Program-made: the position numbers and the translations under genes
Source: Berberis thunbergii
Taxonomy: Eukaryota > Streptophyta > Magnoliopsida > Ranunculales > Berberidaceae
Length of the DNA stretch: 64,000 nucleotides
Direction: 5' to 3'
NCBI GenBank assembly: GCA_003290165.1
Contig: QNQO01001166.1
Location: 62,001 to 126,000, forward strand
The notes under the pieces: model-generated
The model's database searches: none
What the model was told of the DNA's origin: nothing
What the model saw: only the letters and a program-made list of their open reading frames with translations
Part shown: piece by piece, positions 10,871 through 20,653 of the stretch
Layout: every line of letters begins with the position of its first letter
How positions within the stretch are numbered: the first letter of the stretch is position 1

Positions 10871-11813
10871 GCATTTGGGGTGGGAGAGGTTAAGGATAAA
10901 GAGCTGCCATTTTACTTTCCCAAATTAAGGGTAAACTAGGAAAAAATATCTTTAGTAATTGGGAAATCAAAAGGCATTAATTACTTGAGAGAGATAATGA
11001 CTCTCATTAATATCCAGGGACACGTGGAATACATCCAAATGGTCTCACATAGCCTATGTGCGATCCACCCCTATCAAAGTTATGCTCAACAAATTCCCCT
11101 CATTGCGCGACGACAAATTTAATGCAATATGATGCATCCAAATCCGCTCCCCCTTGACTTTAATTCTAGACTGTATAGAATTAGGGTTTTGTGTGCATAC
11201 CTCATTCCCTTCTCTTGTTTACCTTATATTGTGAGAGAGCTTGTCTCTTACCATGAAACTGCATCTGATTGCATGATGGAGGAGAAGATCTTCAGAATTG
11301 TTTTCCATGCAATTATATCCTTGATGAGCTTTTCCCATTCATGACTTGATTTGATTCGGTGTTAGTTTCCGAATTGGACTCATTTGTTTTGCTGGCCTCT
11401 GTCCTAGACCAAGCCCCCACGATCTTACCAAATTAGGCTCATGTGATTCGAGCTTGGGCTCCTGACTTATGGGCTCAATGGTGGGGCCTATCTTAGGCAT
11501 AGTCCGTCCTAGCCTGCATTTACTTAGGTTGGGTCTGACTAGGACCATTCTTGGGTTTGGAAATCTTGGCCTACTTTCATTAGGGTTTGTTTCATGCCAT
11601 GTGAAAGGTTGTGACAGGTTGACGGTTTGATGTACATCACAATCAAACACACCCAATCCCTAAAACTATTGGGATGTCATTACAAAGACCCAACAAACTT
11701 TATCATGTTGATTTCGGTGGCACAACGGATCCTCCTCAGATAGTATTTAATGGGGTACAACAAGAATTTCAAGTAGAGAATATTCCAAATATTACTAAAG
11801 AAACAAGTATTAT
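10871..11813. other. Intergenic sequence, no gene recognised
   Basis: Contains a C/G-richer part (about 11,390-11,600) with repeated 'gggct' and 'aggcct'-like words and a - strand open frame without any domain. It may be an old LTR fragment but nothing supports a class. Confidence 0.35.
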
Positions 11814-12015
11814 TAGGGGTGGGCAAACGGGTTGAGGAACCGCGGATCCAAACCAAACCAAACCAAACCGTTTAGAGCAAAATGGTCAGTTTTTTAAAAT
11901 GTAAACTAGGAATCGGTTCGGATCCATAATAGAACGAATCGAGTCCGGTTCCAAAACTTTGTATTCAAACGGCTTGGTTCAAACCTATTTCAATACTAAG
12001 GTTTATTATTTATAA
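11814..12015. mobile_element. Left-end fragment of the hAT-1 family
   Basis: It starts TAGGGGTGGGCAAACGGG and continues with CCGCGGATCCAA and 'gttcggatcc' words, the same terminal sequence as the complete element at 28,793-30,128. 'aaccaaaccaaaccaaacc' is a short internal tandem expansion. The matching right end (...TGCCCACCCCTA) is not found downstream, so the element is truncated or extends into unrecognised sequence. The right boundary is approximate. Confidence 0.6.
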
Positions 12016-12461
12016 TTTTTATACTTTTTATTGTAACAGTTTTGATTCTTTTGAACCCTAATGCATAATCTATTCTTTTTTTTTCCTTTTCTTTTGCAGC
12101 AGACTCACATTGTATTCTAATTCCAATTGTAATCGAGTAGAATTGGAGAGGCAAGCGCGCATGCGATATCTTCTCTCGTCTTCTCAAAAAGAAAATCGTA
12201 TGCATACTTCTTGAAGATCATCGAGATCAACAAGGACATAACTGAACACATCACTAATAATGATAGAATTGCAAATGTTGAAAATTGAGCATTCAGAACC
12301 CCAATTGCAGAGATGTTATAGAATTTGCTAACTCTGGAGCAAAATAAGCATTCTGAAACCTCAACTACAGAACAACTGATAGCCGAGTGTTAAATGCTGC
12401 ATCTATCCAAGTTTTAAATCTACAATAGAGAAACAACCATCAGAGGTAGTACAAGACATCC
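12016..12461. other. No gene recognised
   Basis: AT-rich sequence between the hAT-1 end and the broken end of the chromovirus copy. It includes two similar 'gcattc(a/t)ga(a)acc(c/t)caa(t/c)t(g/a)cag(a)' stretches about 65 bp apart (around 12,290 and 12,350), a weak tandem repeat. Confidence 0.35.
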
Positions 12462-12599
12462 TTTCACTTCGCTTCTTATCCGCAAAATCCTTCATGTGTT
12501 TCTGTGCTTTTGCCAATTTCTCCTTTATTATATTGAGCATGTGGTCTCTTTCCTGCAAATATGGTTGTAACTCCTACATTGCTAGTTGTGGTGTTGCTG

Positions 12600-13416
12600 G
12601 TAGAGCCAGAAAAAGTGGGTTATACCCGTACAGGACTTTAAAGGGGGTCACTTTTAGGCTGGAATGGTAGGTTGAATTAAACCAAAATTCGGCTAATTAA
12701 AGCCATTTAGCCCATTGGGTTGGAGCATCCCCTGTCATGCATCTCAAATAGGTTTTTATGCATGCATTTGTCCTCTCAGTTTAACCATCGGTTTAGGGGT
12801 GATTGGCTCAACTGAGGTTGAGTTTAGTTCCAAGGACTGTGAGCAAATATTTCCTGAATGCACTTATAAAAATCTTCTCTCGGTCTGAAATAATTGAGGA
12901 AGGCAACCCATGGTGTTTGTAAACATTTTTTAGGAAGGCCTCAGCTACTTGAGAGGTTGTGCAAGGGTGAGAAAGAGGAATTAAATGGGAGTACTTTGTT
13001 AGTCGGTCAACCACCACTAGTATGAGTATGAAGCTAATAGAATGAGAGAGTCCTTCAATGAAGTCCATCGCAATGTGTTGCTATGTGTGTTCTGGTATTG
13101 GAAGAGGCTGAAGTAGACCCCCATACAAGCTCTAATCTCCTTTGTTTCTTTGACAAGTATCACAGACAGAAATGAGGGTGATTATGTGGCTTTTCTTCTT
13201 AGGCCAATAAAAGTATTGTTTCACGTTTTCAAATGTAGCTGAGATTCCTGAATGTCCACCAATGGCTGAGAGGTGAAGTTCTTTCAGGATGAGTAGTCTT
13301 AGTGGCCCTTGTTTGCCTACATAAATTTGGTTCTTCCATTTGAGTAGACCCTGGTGTTGGGAGTAAGGAGGGCACACATCCTTATCTATAGTGATCTTCT
13401 GCATTAGAGTCTGCAT
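12600..13416 (-). pseudogene. Chromovirus A integrase (partial)
   Basis: The N-terminal zinc-binding region has HLSAIGGHSGISATF and CDTCQRNKGD (HHCC type, 13,132-13,290). The catalytic core follows with MDFIEGL and VDRLTKYSHLIPLSHP at 12,808-13,068, and then the segment encoded at about 12,600-12,800. A stop separates the zinc finger from the core at about 13,075-13,130. The C-terminus is missing because the element is truncated. It would have inserted element DNA into the genome. Confidence 0.8.
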
Positions 13417-13830
13417 TTCTTCATCCCCATTATAGTTGTTGAGTACCTCTTGTAACCACTGAGGAGTAATTGTACTGTAGCCATAAGTTCTTCATGATGT
13501 GTAGCCACTGTTGAGGATATAGCTAGCAATTCATTATTGTTCTCCATACACCTAGACAAAGAATCTGCAGCTTTATTTTCCACTCTCTTTTTGTAAAAGA
13601 TTTCATAGTCAAATCCAAGTAATTTTGATAGCCATCTTTGTTGTAATATGGTGGTAACTTTCTGTGATAGGACGTACTTTATACTCTGATGGTCAGTGTA
13701 GATGTAAAATTTTGAACCAATGAGGTAAGATTTCCACTTGTTAACAACCATGACTGTGGCTAGTAATTCCTTTTCATAGGTAGATAATATTTGATTTTTC
13801 TGTCCTAGGGCCTTGCTAAAATAAGCAATA
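13404..13830 (-). pseudogene. Chromovirus A RNase H
   Basis: The frame from about 13,830 leftwards includes a YFSKALG-type start, LLATVMVVNKWKSYL and the conserved FYIYTDHQSIKYVLSQ, where TDH carries a catalytic Asp. It then runs on as LSKLLGFDYEIFYKK and AADSLSRC, the usual end of the gypsy RNase H domain and connection to integrase. Copy B has the same region at 18,015-18,440. It removes the RNA strand from RNA-DNA hybrids. Confidence 0.8.
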
Positions 13831-14761
13831 GTCTCCCCTGCTGGGACAACACTACTTCCACTCCTTTTGAACTAGCCTCTGTCTCTAGGGTGAATGGAAT
13901 GCTGAAATTAGGCAATCCAAGTACAGGGGTCTTACACATGGCTTCCTTGAGTTGTTGGAAGGAATTTTTAGTTTGCAAGGTCCAACGGAAGGAGTTATTT
14001 TTTAGTAGGTGAGTCAGAGGTTGGGCAATGATGTCATAATTTTGGATAAATTTCTTATAGTAGCTAGTAAGCCCTTGAAAACCCCTGAGTTGTTTGATGT
14101 TGGTTGGCGTAGGCCAAGAGTTTATGGCCTCAATTTTTGATGGATCAACCTCTACCCCCCACCCATTAAGGCCTATGATGTGTCCTAGGTACTCCAGTTT
14201 TTGTCGAATGAAAAAACACTTGGATAGTTTAACAAACAAGGAGTGTTGTCTTAGAGTTGTCAAAATAGTATGTAGGTGTTCAAGGTATAACTCCACTGTG
14301 GGGCTATAAACTAAAATGTCATCCATGAAAACTAGGAAAAATTTTCTGAGATAAGGAGCAAAAACATGGTTCATTAGTGCCTAAAATGTATTCGGGGCAT
14401 TAGTGAATCCAAAGGGCATTACCTTGAATTCAAAGTGCCCATGATGAGTCTTGAAAGCAATCTTGTGGATGTCACTAGGATGTACCAATATTTGATGATA
14501 TCCTGATCTGGGATCTAGCTTAGAAAAAATGGTTGCCCCATGAAATTCATCTAGTAGCTCATCTATAAGTGGCATTGGAAATTTGTCCTTTATTGTAATA
14601 TCATTCAACCTTCTATAGTCCACACAAAACCTCCAGGATCCGTCCTTCTTTTTAACCAATAGTATGGGAGCAGCAAATGGGTTATGAGAGTTCTGCATAA
14701 TTCCTACTTGTAACATTTCTTTGACTAGTTGTTCAATAACACCTTTTTGTATGTGGGCCAC
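13805..14761 (-). pseudogene. Chromovirus A reverse transcriptase
   Basis: Two frames in the same phase are separated by a single stop (14,375-14,380). The N-terminal part has PILLVKKKDGSWRFCVDYRRLN, DKFPMPLIDELLDE and SKLDPRSGYHQI; the C-terminal part has FMDDILVYS (FMDD in place of YxDD, which is common in gypsy), YLGHIIG and LRGFQGLTSYYKKFI. The stop is TAG where CAG (Gln in the usual QALMN) is expected, a C-to-T change. Otherwise the domain is nearly complete. Confidence 0.88.
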
Positions 14762-14817
14762 TTTGTATGGATTTTGGGCAAGGAAACGAGAGTCTCTTTT
14801 TAAGGGAATTATGTGGT

Positions 14818-15432
14818 CTAAATTTCTTGGAGGTGGTAATGTTTTAGGTTGCTGAAAAAATCAGTAAAGTCATATAGTAGTGGTAGTAGGAAAGGGTTTG
14901 TTTTTGTAGGTAAGGTAGGGGCATCCAAAGAAAATAGTTGCCCTAGGAAACTAGGAGTATGTTTCTTAAGGAACTTACTAATCCCTTTGGAATTCATCAT
15001 ATATAGTGTCCCTGCATTATTACTACCTTTAAGAATGACTTTCTTTCCTTTTACATTCACTGTCATCTGTAGCTTCTGTAAATTTAGAGTAATGTCACCA
15101 AACTTCCTCAACCAATCTCCTCCAAGCACCATATCACAACCACCAAGTGGCAACAAACGTACAATTCCTTCAAAGGGGATTCCTTGAATTGTCCACTGTA
15201 ATTTCAGACATATGGCATTACTGATGAGTTGCTCCCCATTGGCCACCCTTACCACCATTTGGGGGGTCAATGTAGTAGGCCATTTGGTGTCTTGGATTAC
15301 TCTGGGGTCTATGAAAGAGTGTGTATTACCTGTGTGTACAAGAATAGAAATGGTTTTCTTCTTCAAGGATCCCTTCAGTAGCAGGGTATTGGTAGCAATG
15401 CTGCCATGAATGTCATGTAGTGAGACCTCCAT
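14818..15432 (-). pseudogene. Chromovirus A aspartic protease
   Basis: The 204-residue frame contains the retropepsin-like segment SILVHTGNTHSFIDPRV and later MVLGGDWLRKFGDITLN. The active-site motif normally reads D(S/T)G; here His replaces the catalytic Asp, so the enzyme should be dead. The frame ends just before RT, with a short non-open gap between. It would have processed the Gag-Pol polyprotein. Confidence 0.8.
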
Positions 15433-15629
15433 TTCAGTTTGGATCTCCTAAATCAAGTTTTCACACTCAGCTAGATCAAGCTCTTCTTCTGCATCAGTAA
15501 TTTCCTGATCAGGTACTAGCATATATAGGTGTTGGTTTTAGCATATGTGTCCATACTTGTATTGCTCATCACAGTTGTAACAAAGTCCCTTATCCCTTCT
15601 GGCTTTCATTTGGAGTGGTGTTAGTCTTT

Positions 15630-16670
15630 TTATAGGGGGATTGGTGGCAACAAATCTGATATTGGAGGTGTTGCTTGTTGTATTGAGGTTTGGCCGCATT
15701 GGGAGTGGCTAAGGTTAAGGTGAAAAGTAGTTTGTGAAAGTGGTATATAGGGTCCATTTATGGGGTTGTTACTGGTGGTGGTGTAATTGTAATATCTGGA
15801 ATTGTGGTTAGGGTGTGTATTTCCTTTAGGGTGAATTTGTTTTGAAGGAGAAGTCTTATGTAACCTTGCCAGTGAAAAAGCTTGGGCAACTGTGGTGTGT
15901 TTCAGCATTTGAACCATAGCTTTCAACTCAGGCTTCAAGCCACTTAGGAAACTAAGTACAAAATAGTTTTCATTCAGGTGGTGGTTATTGGAGAGCATTA
16001 AGGACTTTAGTTCCTCATACTTGTCATAATAGTCATTGACTACGGAATCCTGATTTAGTTTGTTAAATGCATCAACATAGTTGTCCATGACTGATTCTTC
16101 AAATCTCTCGCACACATCATGAGTGAAAATTCCCCATTGAATAATTTGTTTGCCTATTTGGTAGTCCAGAAACCACTGATAAGCTTTTCCAGTCAAGTGA
16201 ATAGATGTTATTGTTACTTTGTTTTCATCCAGAATTTGGTAAAAATTGAAATATCTCTCACTCTTCTTGATCCATGATCTTGGATTAACTCCATCAAACT
16301 GTGGAAAATTTAACTTAGGGAGTCTGGAATAGTTACCTTGACTCTCCCAATGATTTTGGAAGTGTGGCCTAATTGTTGTATCTGGATTTGCAGGTGGATC
16401 AATACTCCCAAATGGTTGAGAGACGATGGATTTGCTAGAGCCTACCAAGTTCCCAGTTCCTTGTTGCCCTCCTGGCTGAGTTCCTTGCGAATTCTGCAAT
16501 AAGAGCAAGAGTTGCTCAAATCGAACCTCATTTCTCATCTCCATCAGTTCCTGTGTCTGTGAATCCTTCTTCAACTCTCCCTTCACTAGATCTATCTGTT
16601 TAGTGTGTTCTATGATGTGTTTTTTTGTTTCCTTTATGAAGGTCTCTAGTTCTTTAGATTTCGTCTCCAT
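15630..16670 (-). CDS. Chromovirus A Gag
   Basis: A long frame from the Met at 16,670 (METKSKELETF). The open frame extends 19 codons further upstream, into the leader and past the primer-binding site, so the internal Met is the likelier start. A coiled-coil-like N-terminus leads into the Retrotrans_gag domain (LPKLNFPQFDG.NPRSWI, residues about 120-135; FVLSFLSGLKPELK, about 235-248). A zinc knuckle appears in the next frame (CYNCDEQYKYG at about 15,550-15,580), so the Gag-to-protease transition is disrupted. Structural capsid protein of the retrotransposon. Confidence 0.75.
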   Translation of the reverse strand: METKSKELETFIKETKKHIIEHTKQIDLVKGELKKDSQTQELMEMRNEVRFEQLLLLLQNSQGTQPGGQQGTGNLVGSSKSIVSQPFGSIDPPANPDTTIRPHFQNHWESQGNYSRLPKLNFPQFDGVNPRSWIKKSERYFNFYQILDENKVTITSIHLTGKAYQWFLDYQIGKQIIQWGIFTHDVCERFEESVMDNYVDAFNKLNQDSVVNDYYDKYEELKSLMLSNNHHLNENYFVLSFLSGLKPELKAMVQMLKHTTVAQAFSLARLHKTSPSKQIHPKGNTHPNHNSRYYNYTTTSNNPINGPYIPLSQTTFHLNLSHSQCGQTSIQQATPPISDLLPPIPL

Positions 16671-16714
16671 TGTAGCTGAGGGTATGATCCAGCACAGATC
16701 TAGGGTTCGTCCAA

Positions 16715-16726
16715 GCTTTGATACCA
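16715..16726 (-). other. Primer-binding site, initiator tRNA-Met type
   Basis: The - strand reads TGGTATCAAAGC two bases inside the LTR. It matches the 3' end complement of plant initiator tRNA-Met (TGGTATCAGAGC) with one mismatch and primes minus-strand synthesis. Confidence 0.85.
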
Positions 16727-16728
16727 AG

Positions 16729-17092
16729 TGTCAAATTCTTAGAGATCTAATCTCAACACACACAAAGAATTGAGGAAAAACTAAATTGGAATTCAATGAA
16801 TGAAAGGTTACAGGGCTGCTAATGGGTTTCTAACCACTAGAGCTATTTTCTTCTTCAGGTCATGCCTTCTCTCTGTTTTCTCTTCTTCTTTTAAAGCTAC
16901 AGTAAAAACTAAATTACAAATAATACCCAACAGATGTGTGACACATGTTATGATCCTAACAATTTAACTAACAACTTTATCATATTTTCTAATTTACCCC
17001 TATTTTGATTTTGAAACTTTCAGAATAGGCGCCAACTTCTCCCGCCAGTATTTCATCTTCTCTTTACCAATATTTTGGGTATGATCATAACA
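16729..17092 (-). mobile_element. 5' LTR of chromovirus A
   Basis: 364 bp, TG...CA in element orientation (TGTTATGATC...TTTGACA). It is the inverted counterpart of the LTR at 19,757-20,122 (366 bp), with scattered differences. The right end lies four bases from the first TRIM LTR. Confidence 0.9.
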
Positions 17093-17096
17093 ATAA

Positions 17097-18014
17097 TGTC
17101 ATGATCCTAGGTCATGTAATTAACTTTTCCCTCCATGACAGCTCAGGCTTTTGGGAGAGTTGGTTGGTTCATGACAATTGATATCAGAGCCAAACCCACA
17201 TCCAAGGTTCGATTCCTGACAAAGGTGACCTATAGCCTCAATTAAAATAATTTAACATAAGCTAAGTTGTTAAATACTGGTAGGTGAGTAGAGCTACTCC
17301 AAAGAGAAAAAAATGAGAAGGGTTACCATCGGGCCAGTGTCGATAGAGTGGGCTGACGAGGATGTCAAGTTTGGAAGTATAGGGCAATGTCAAGATCCTA
17401 GGTCATGTAATTAACATTTCCCTCCTAGACAGCTCGGGTTTTTGGGAGAATTAGTTGATTCAAGAAAATTGGTATCAGAGTCAAACCCTACATCCAATGT
17501 TCGATTCTCGATAGGGGAGATTTATAAGCTAGATTAAAATAATTTAGATTATGTATGGGCGTAGTGCTAAGTTGTTGAATACTGGTAGTTGAGAGAAGCT
17601 CATCGGGCCACTGTCGATAGAGTAGGCCAACGAGGACGTTGACACGATCCTAGTAGTCATGAACCTTCCCCTCCTAAATAGCTCGAGCTTTAAGGAGAGT
17701 TGGTTGGTTCATGACAATTGATATCAGAGCCAAACCCCACATCCAAGGTTCAATTCCCGGCAAAAGCGACATATAGGTTGAATTAAAATAATTTAGCATA
17801 AGCTAAATTGTTGAATACTAGTAGGTCAGTGGAGCAACCCCAAAAGAAAAAATGGCCACTATCAAGCTAGTATCGATAGAATAGACCGACGAGGACGTCG
17901 ACTTTGGAAGCGTGGGGCAATGTCACGATCCTAGGTCATGTAATTAACCTTCCTCTTCTGGACAACTCAAACTTTCGGGAAAATTGATTAGTTCATGACA
18001 ATTGGTATCAGAGC
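17097..18014 (+). mobile_element. Tandem TRIM array: four 80-bp LTRs, three internal regions
   Basis: LTRs at 17,097-17,176, 17,388-17,467, about 17,640-17,716 and 17,921-18,000 start TGTCA(C/T)GATCCTAG and end TTCATGACA (TG...CA). Each is followed at once by a(t)tggtatcagagc or a close variant, an initiator-Met primer-binding site. A purine-rich 'ggaagcgtggggcaa' (17,906-17,920) precedes the last LTR as polypurine tract. Internal regions of about 170-210 bp have no coding capacity. This is the structure of terminal-repeat retrotransposons in miniature. The unit before LTR 3 lacks its polypurine end. Confidence 0.82.
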
Positions 18015-19735
18015 TTACTTTAGCAAGGCCCTAGGACAAAAAAATCAAACATTATCTACCTATGAGAAGGAATTACCAGCCATAGTCATGGTTTTTCACA
18101 AGTGGAGATCTTACCTCTTTGATTCAAAATTTTACATCTACACTGACCATCAGAGCATAAAGTACTTCCTATCACAGAAAGTTACCACCATGTTACAACA
18201 AAGATGGCTATCAAAATTACTTGGATTTGACTATGAAATCTTCTACAAAAAGGGAGTGGAAAATAAAGCTGCAAACTTTTTGTCTAGGTGTATGGAGAAC
18301 ACTAATGAACTGCTAGCTATATCTTCAACAGTGGCTACACATAATAAAGAACTTATGGCTACAACTACAATTACTCCTCAGTGGTTGCTAGAGGAACTCA
18401 ACAGCTATAATGGGGTTGAAGAAATTCAGACTCTAATGTAGAAGATCACTATAGATAAGGATGTAGACCCTCCTTACTCCCTACACCAGGGTCTACTCAA
18501 ATGGAAGAACCTAATTTATGTAGGCAAACAAGGGCCACTAAGACTACTCATCCTGAAAGAACTTTACCACTCAGCCATTGGCGGACATTCAGGAATCTCG
18601 GGTACATTTGAAATAGTGAAACAATACTTTTATTGGCCTAAGATGAAAAGCCATATAATCACCCTCATTTCTGACTATGATACTTGTCAAAGAAACAAAA
18701 GAGATCAGAGCTTGTATGGGGGTCTACTTCAGCCTCTTCCAATACCAGAAAATGCATGGCAACACATTGCCATGGACATCATTGAAGGACTCACTCCTTC
18801 CATTGGCTTCAAAGTCATACTATTGGTGGTTGACCGACTCACAAAGTACTCCCATTTCATTCCTCTTTCTCACCCTTACATAACCTCTCAAGTAGCTGAG
18901 GTCTTCCGCAAAAAATGTATAAAAACTCCATGGGTTGCCTTCCTCAATTATTTCTGACCGAGACAAGATTTTTATAAGTGCATTCTGGAAAGATTTTTTC
19001 ACAGCCCTTGGAACTAAACTCAACCTCAGTTCAGCGAATCAACCCCAAACCGACGGCTAAACTGAGAGGACAAACGCATGTCTGGAAACCTATTTGAGAC
19101 GCATGACAAAGGATGCTCCATCCCAATGGGCTAAATGGCTTTACTTAGCCGAATTTTGGTTTAATTCAATCTACCATTCCAGCCTAAAAGTGACCCCTTT
19201 AAAGCCCTGTACAAGTATAACCCACCTTTTCCGGCTCTACCAGCAACGCCACAACTAGCAATGCAGGATGTACAACTATATTTGCAGGAAAGAGACCACA
19301 TGCTCAATATAATAAAGGAGAAACTGGCAAAAGCACAGGAACGCATGAAGCATTTTTCGGATAAGAAGCGAAGTGAATTTTTTTTTTGAAATCGATGAAT
19401 GGGTGTACCTTCGACTTCAACCTTACAGGCAGACAACAGTAAATTTACGCAGGTCACACCTAGGTCACAAGTCCACTATGTATTTCACGTGTCCCAGCTA
19501 AAAAAAAAACTAGGTACGATCGTGATTCCCGCTCCTCTGCTCCCTCTTGTGGACAACTAAGGCAACTTCCACACTGAACCAGTAAAGATTTTGGCTCGTC
19601 GACTTGTTCCTCGCCATAATCGTGCAGTCAGTTAGATTATGGACCAATGGACCAATTTAGCTGCGAAAGATGCCGCCTGGGAAGACCTTGATCACATTAG
19701 GGCAATGTTCCCTTCTTTTCATCGTTGAGGACAAG
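18015..19735 (+). pseudogene. Chromovirus B RNase H-integrase-chromodomain remnant
   Basis: RNase H (18,015-18,440) contains YFSKALG, FYIYTDHQSIKYFLSQ and LSKLLGFDYEIFYKK, then a stop (TAG at about 18,438) where copy A has CAG. Integrase follows with HSAIGGHSGISGTF, CQRNKR, MDIIEGL and VDRLTKYSHFIPL (to 18,957). After frameshifts the region 19,030-19,170 still reads as integrase core. The tail at about 19,570-19,735 contains ILARRLVPRHN and WEDLDHIRAMFPSFH, typical of the C-terminal chromodomain of plant chromoviruses. Not functional. Confidence 0.82.
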
Positions 19736-19756
19736 GATAGTGAGAAGGAAAGGGTA

Positions 19757-20122
19757 TGGTCATGATCATACCCAAAATAATGGTAAAGAGAAGATGAAAT
19801 ACTAGTGGGAGAAACTAGCAGGAGAAGTTGGCGCCTATTCTGAAAGTTTCAAAATCAAAACAGGGGTAGATTAGTAAATATGAGAAAGTTGTTAGGATCA
19901 TAACACGTGTCACACATCTGTTGGGTATTTGTAATTAAGTTTTTACTGTAGCTTTAAAAGGAGAAGAGAAAACAGAGAGAAGGCATGACTTGATGAAGAA
20001 GAAAATAGCTCTAGTGGTCAGAAACCCATTAGCAGCCCTTTAACCTTTCTTTCATTGAATTCCAATTTGGTTTTTTCTCAATTTCTCTGTGTGTTTGAGA
20101 TCAGATCTCTAAGAATCTGACA
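19757..20122 (+). mobile_element. 3' LTR of chromovirus B
   Basis: 366 bp from TGGTCATGATC to TCTGACA, the reverse-complement equivalent of the LTR at 16,729-17,092. The right flank (gttgatggtag) shows no partner target duplication because the left half of this copy is missing. Confidence 0.88.
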
Positions 20123-20279
20123 GTTGATGGTAGTCGACAGTGCTTGGAAGTCAGATTGGGGTTGATGTGTTGCTTGATCTTGATGGCTTGGAAGTTCTTT
20201 GAGGGAGATGAGACGTTGAGGGAGAGGGGTCGGTTGCGCTTTGGCAATCAGAAGGGGACGAAGACAGAGAGTGGTTGAA
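20123..20279. other. Short intergenic stretch
   Basis: G-rich sequence with repeated 'ttgaggg' words. No gene recognised. Confidence 0.3.
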
Positions 20280-20653
20280 TTAATAATGGTGGTCGATGAT
20301 GAGAGAGATATGAGGGTGGTCGATGGTGGTCGATGGTTCTTGGGAAATTAGAAGTTCTTTAAATTTGATAGAGATAAGAGACACTGAGGGAGAAGAGGCG
20401 TTGAGGGAGAGACTGAAAGTAACAGAGTGAGAGTGATTCATTAGGTTTATGTTTTGTCGAAGGGTAATTGGGGAAAAATGGTACAAAAGACACCCCTATG
20501 GTTCAGTTCGATTTTTTTGAGGGTGTGAAAAAAATTCGAAACTAAACCGAATGCAGGGGTGTGAAATAAAATTGAAATCAAACTGAATTGCTTTCGATTT
20601 CGATTTTTTCTCTAATTGGTCGATTTTTGTGAACCAATTAACACCCCTAGTTA
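20280..20653. mobile_element. hAT-like element, right end only
   Basis: It ends 'gtgaaccaattaacacccctag', whose reverse complement starts CTAGGGGTGTTAATTGG, similar to plant hAT ends (TAGGGGTG) and to the two complete hAT elements in this window. Subterminal AT-rich words such as 'ttcgattt', 'cgaaactaaaccgaa' and 'caaactgaattg' alternate in both orientations. No left end or target duplication is identifiable. The left boundary is arbitrary. Confidence 0.4.

Larger units (their letters stand above)
12462..17092 (-). mobile_element. Ty3/gypsy chromovirus copy A, 3' truncated
   Basis: Read on the - strand: 5' LTR (16,729-17,092), initiator-Met-type primer-binding site, gag, protease, RT, RNase H and integrase, breaking off at about 12,462 before the integrase C-terminus and 3' LTR. 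Copy B at 18,015-20,122 contains the missing end in the opposite orientation and shows where the break lies (near 'cttcgcttcttatc'). Most domains are open over long stretches, with only a few stops, so the copy is not very old. Confidence 0.9.
18015..20122 (+). mobile_element. Ty3/gypsy chromovirus copy B, 5' truncated and inverted relative to copy A
   Basis: Starts abruptly inside RNase H at 'ttactttagcaaggcc', directly after the primer-binding site of TRIM LTR 4. It runs through integrase and a chromodomain-like tail to a full 3' LTR (19,757-20,122). It lacks gag, protease and most of RT. It is clearly the same family as copy A. Confidence 0.9.

Noticed and set aside
10739..10939. Small Trp/Lys-rich open frame
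   Set aside because: It overlaps the tRNA-like SINE segment and reads through its A and B boxes.
11339..11656. Pro/Arg-rich - strand frame
   Set aside because: No recognised domain. Repeated gggct/aggcc words suggest decayed repeat DNA.
12462..20122. Single chromovirus rearranged by self-integration
   Set aside because: Both copies contain RNase H and integrase and differ at many positions, so they are two insertions rather than one inverted element.
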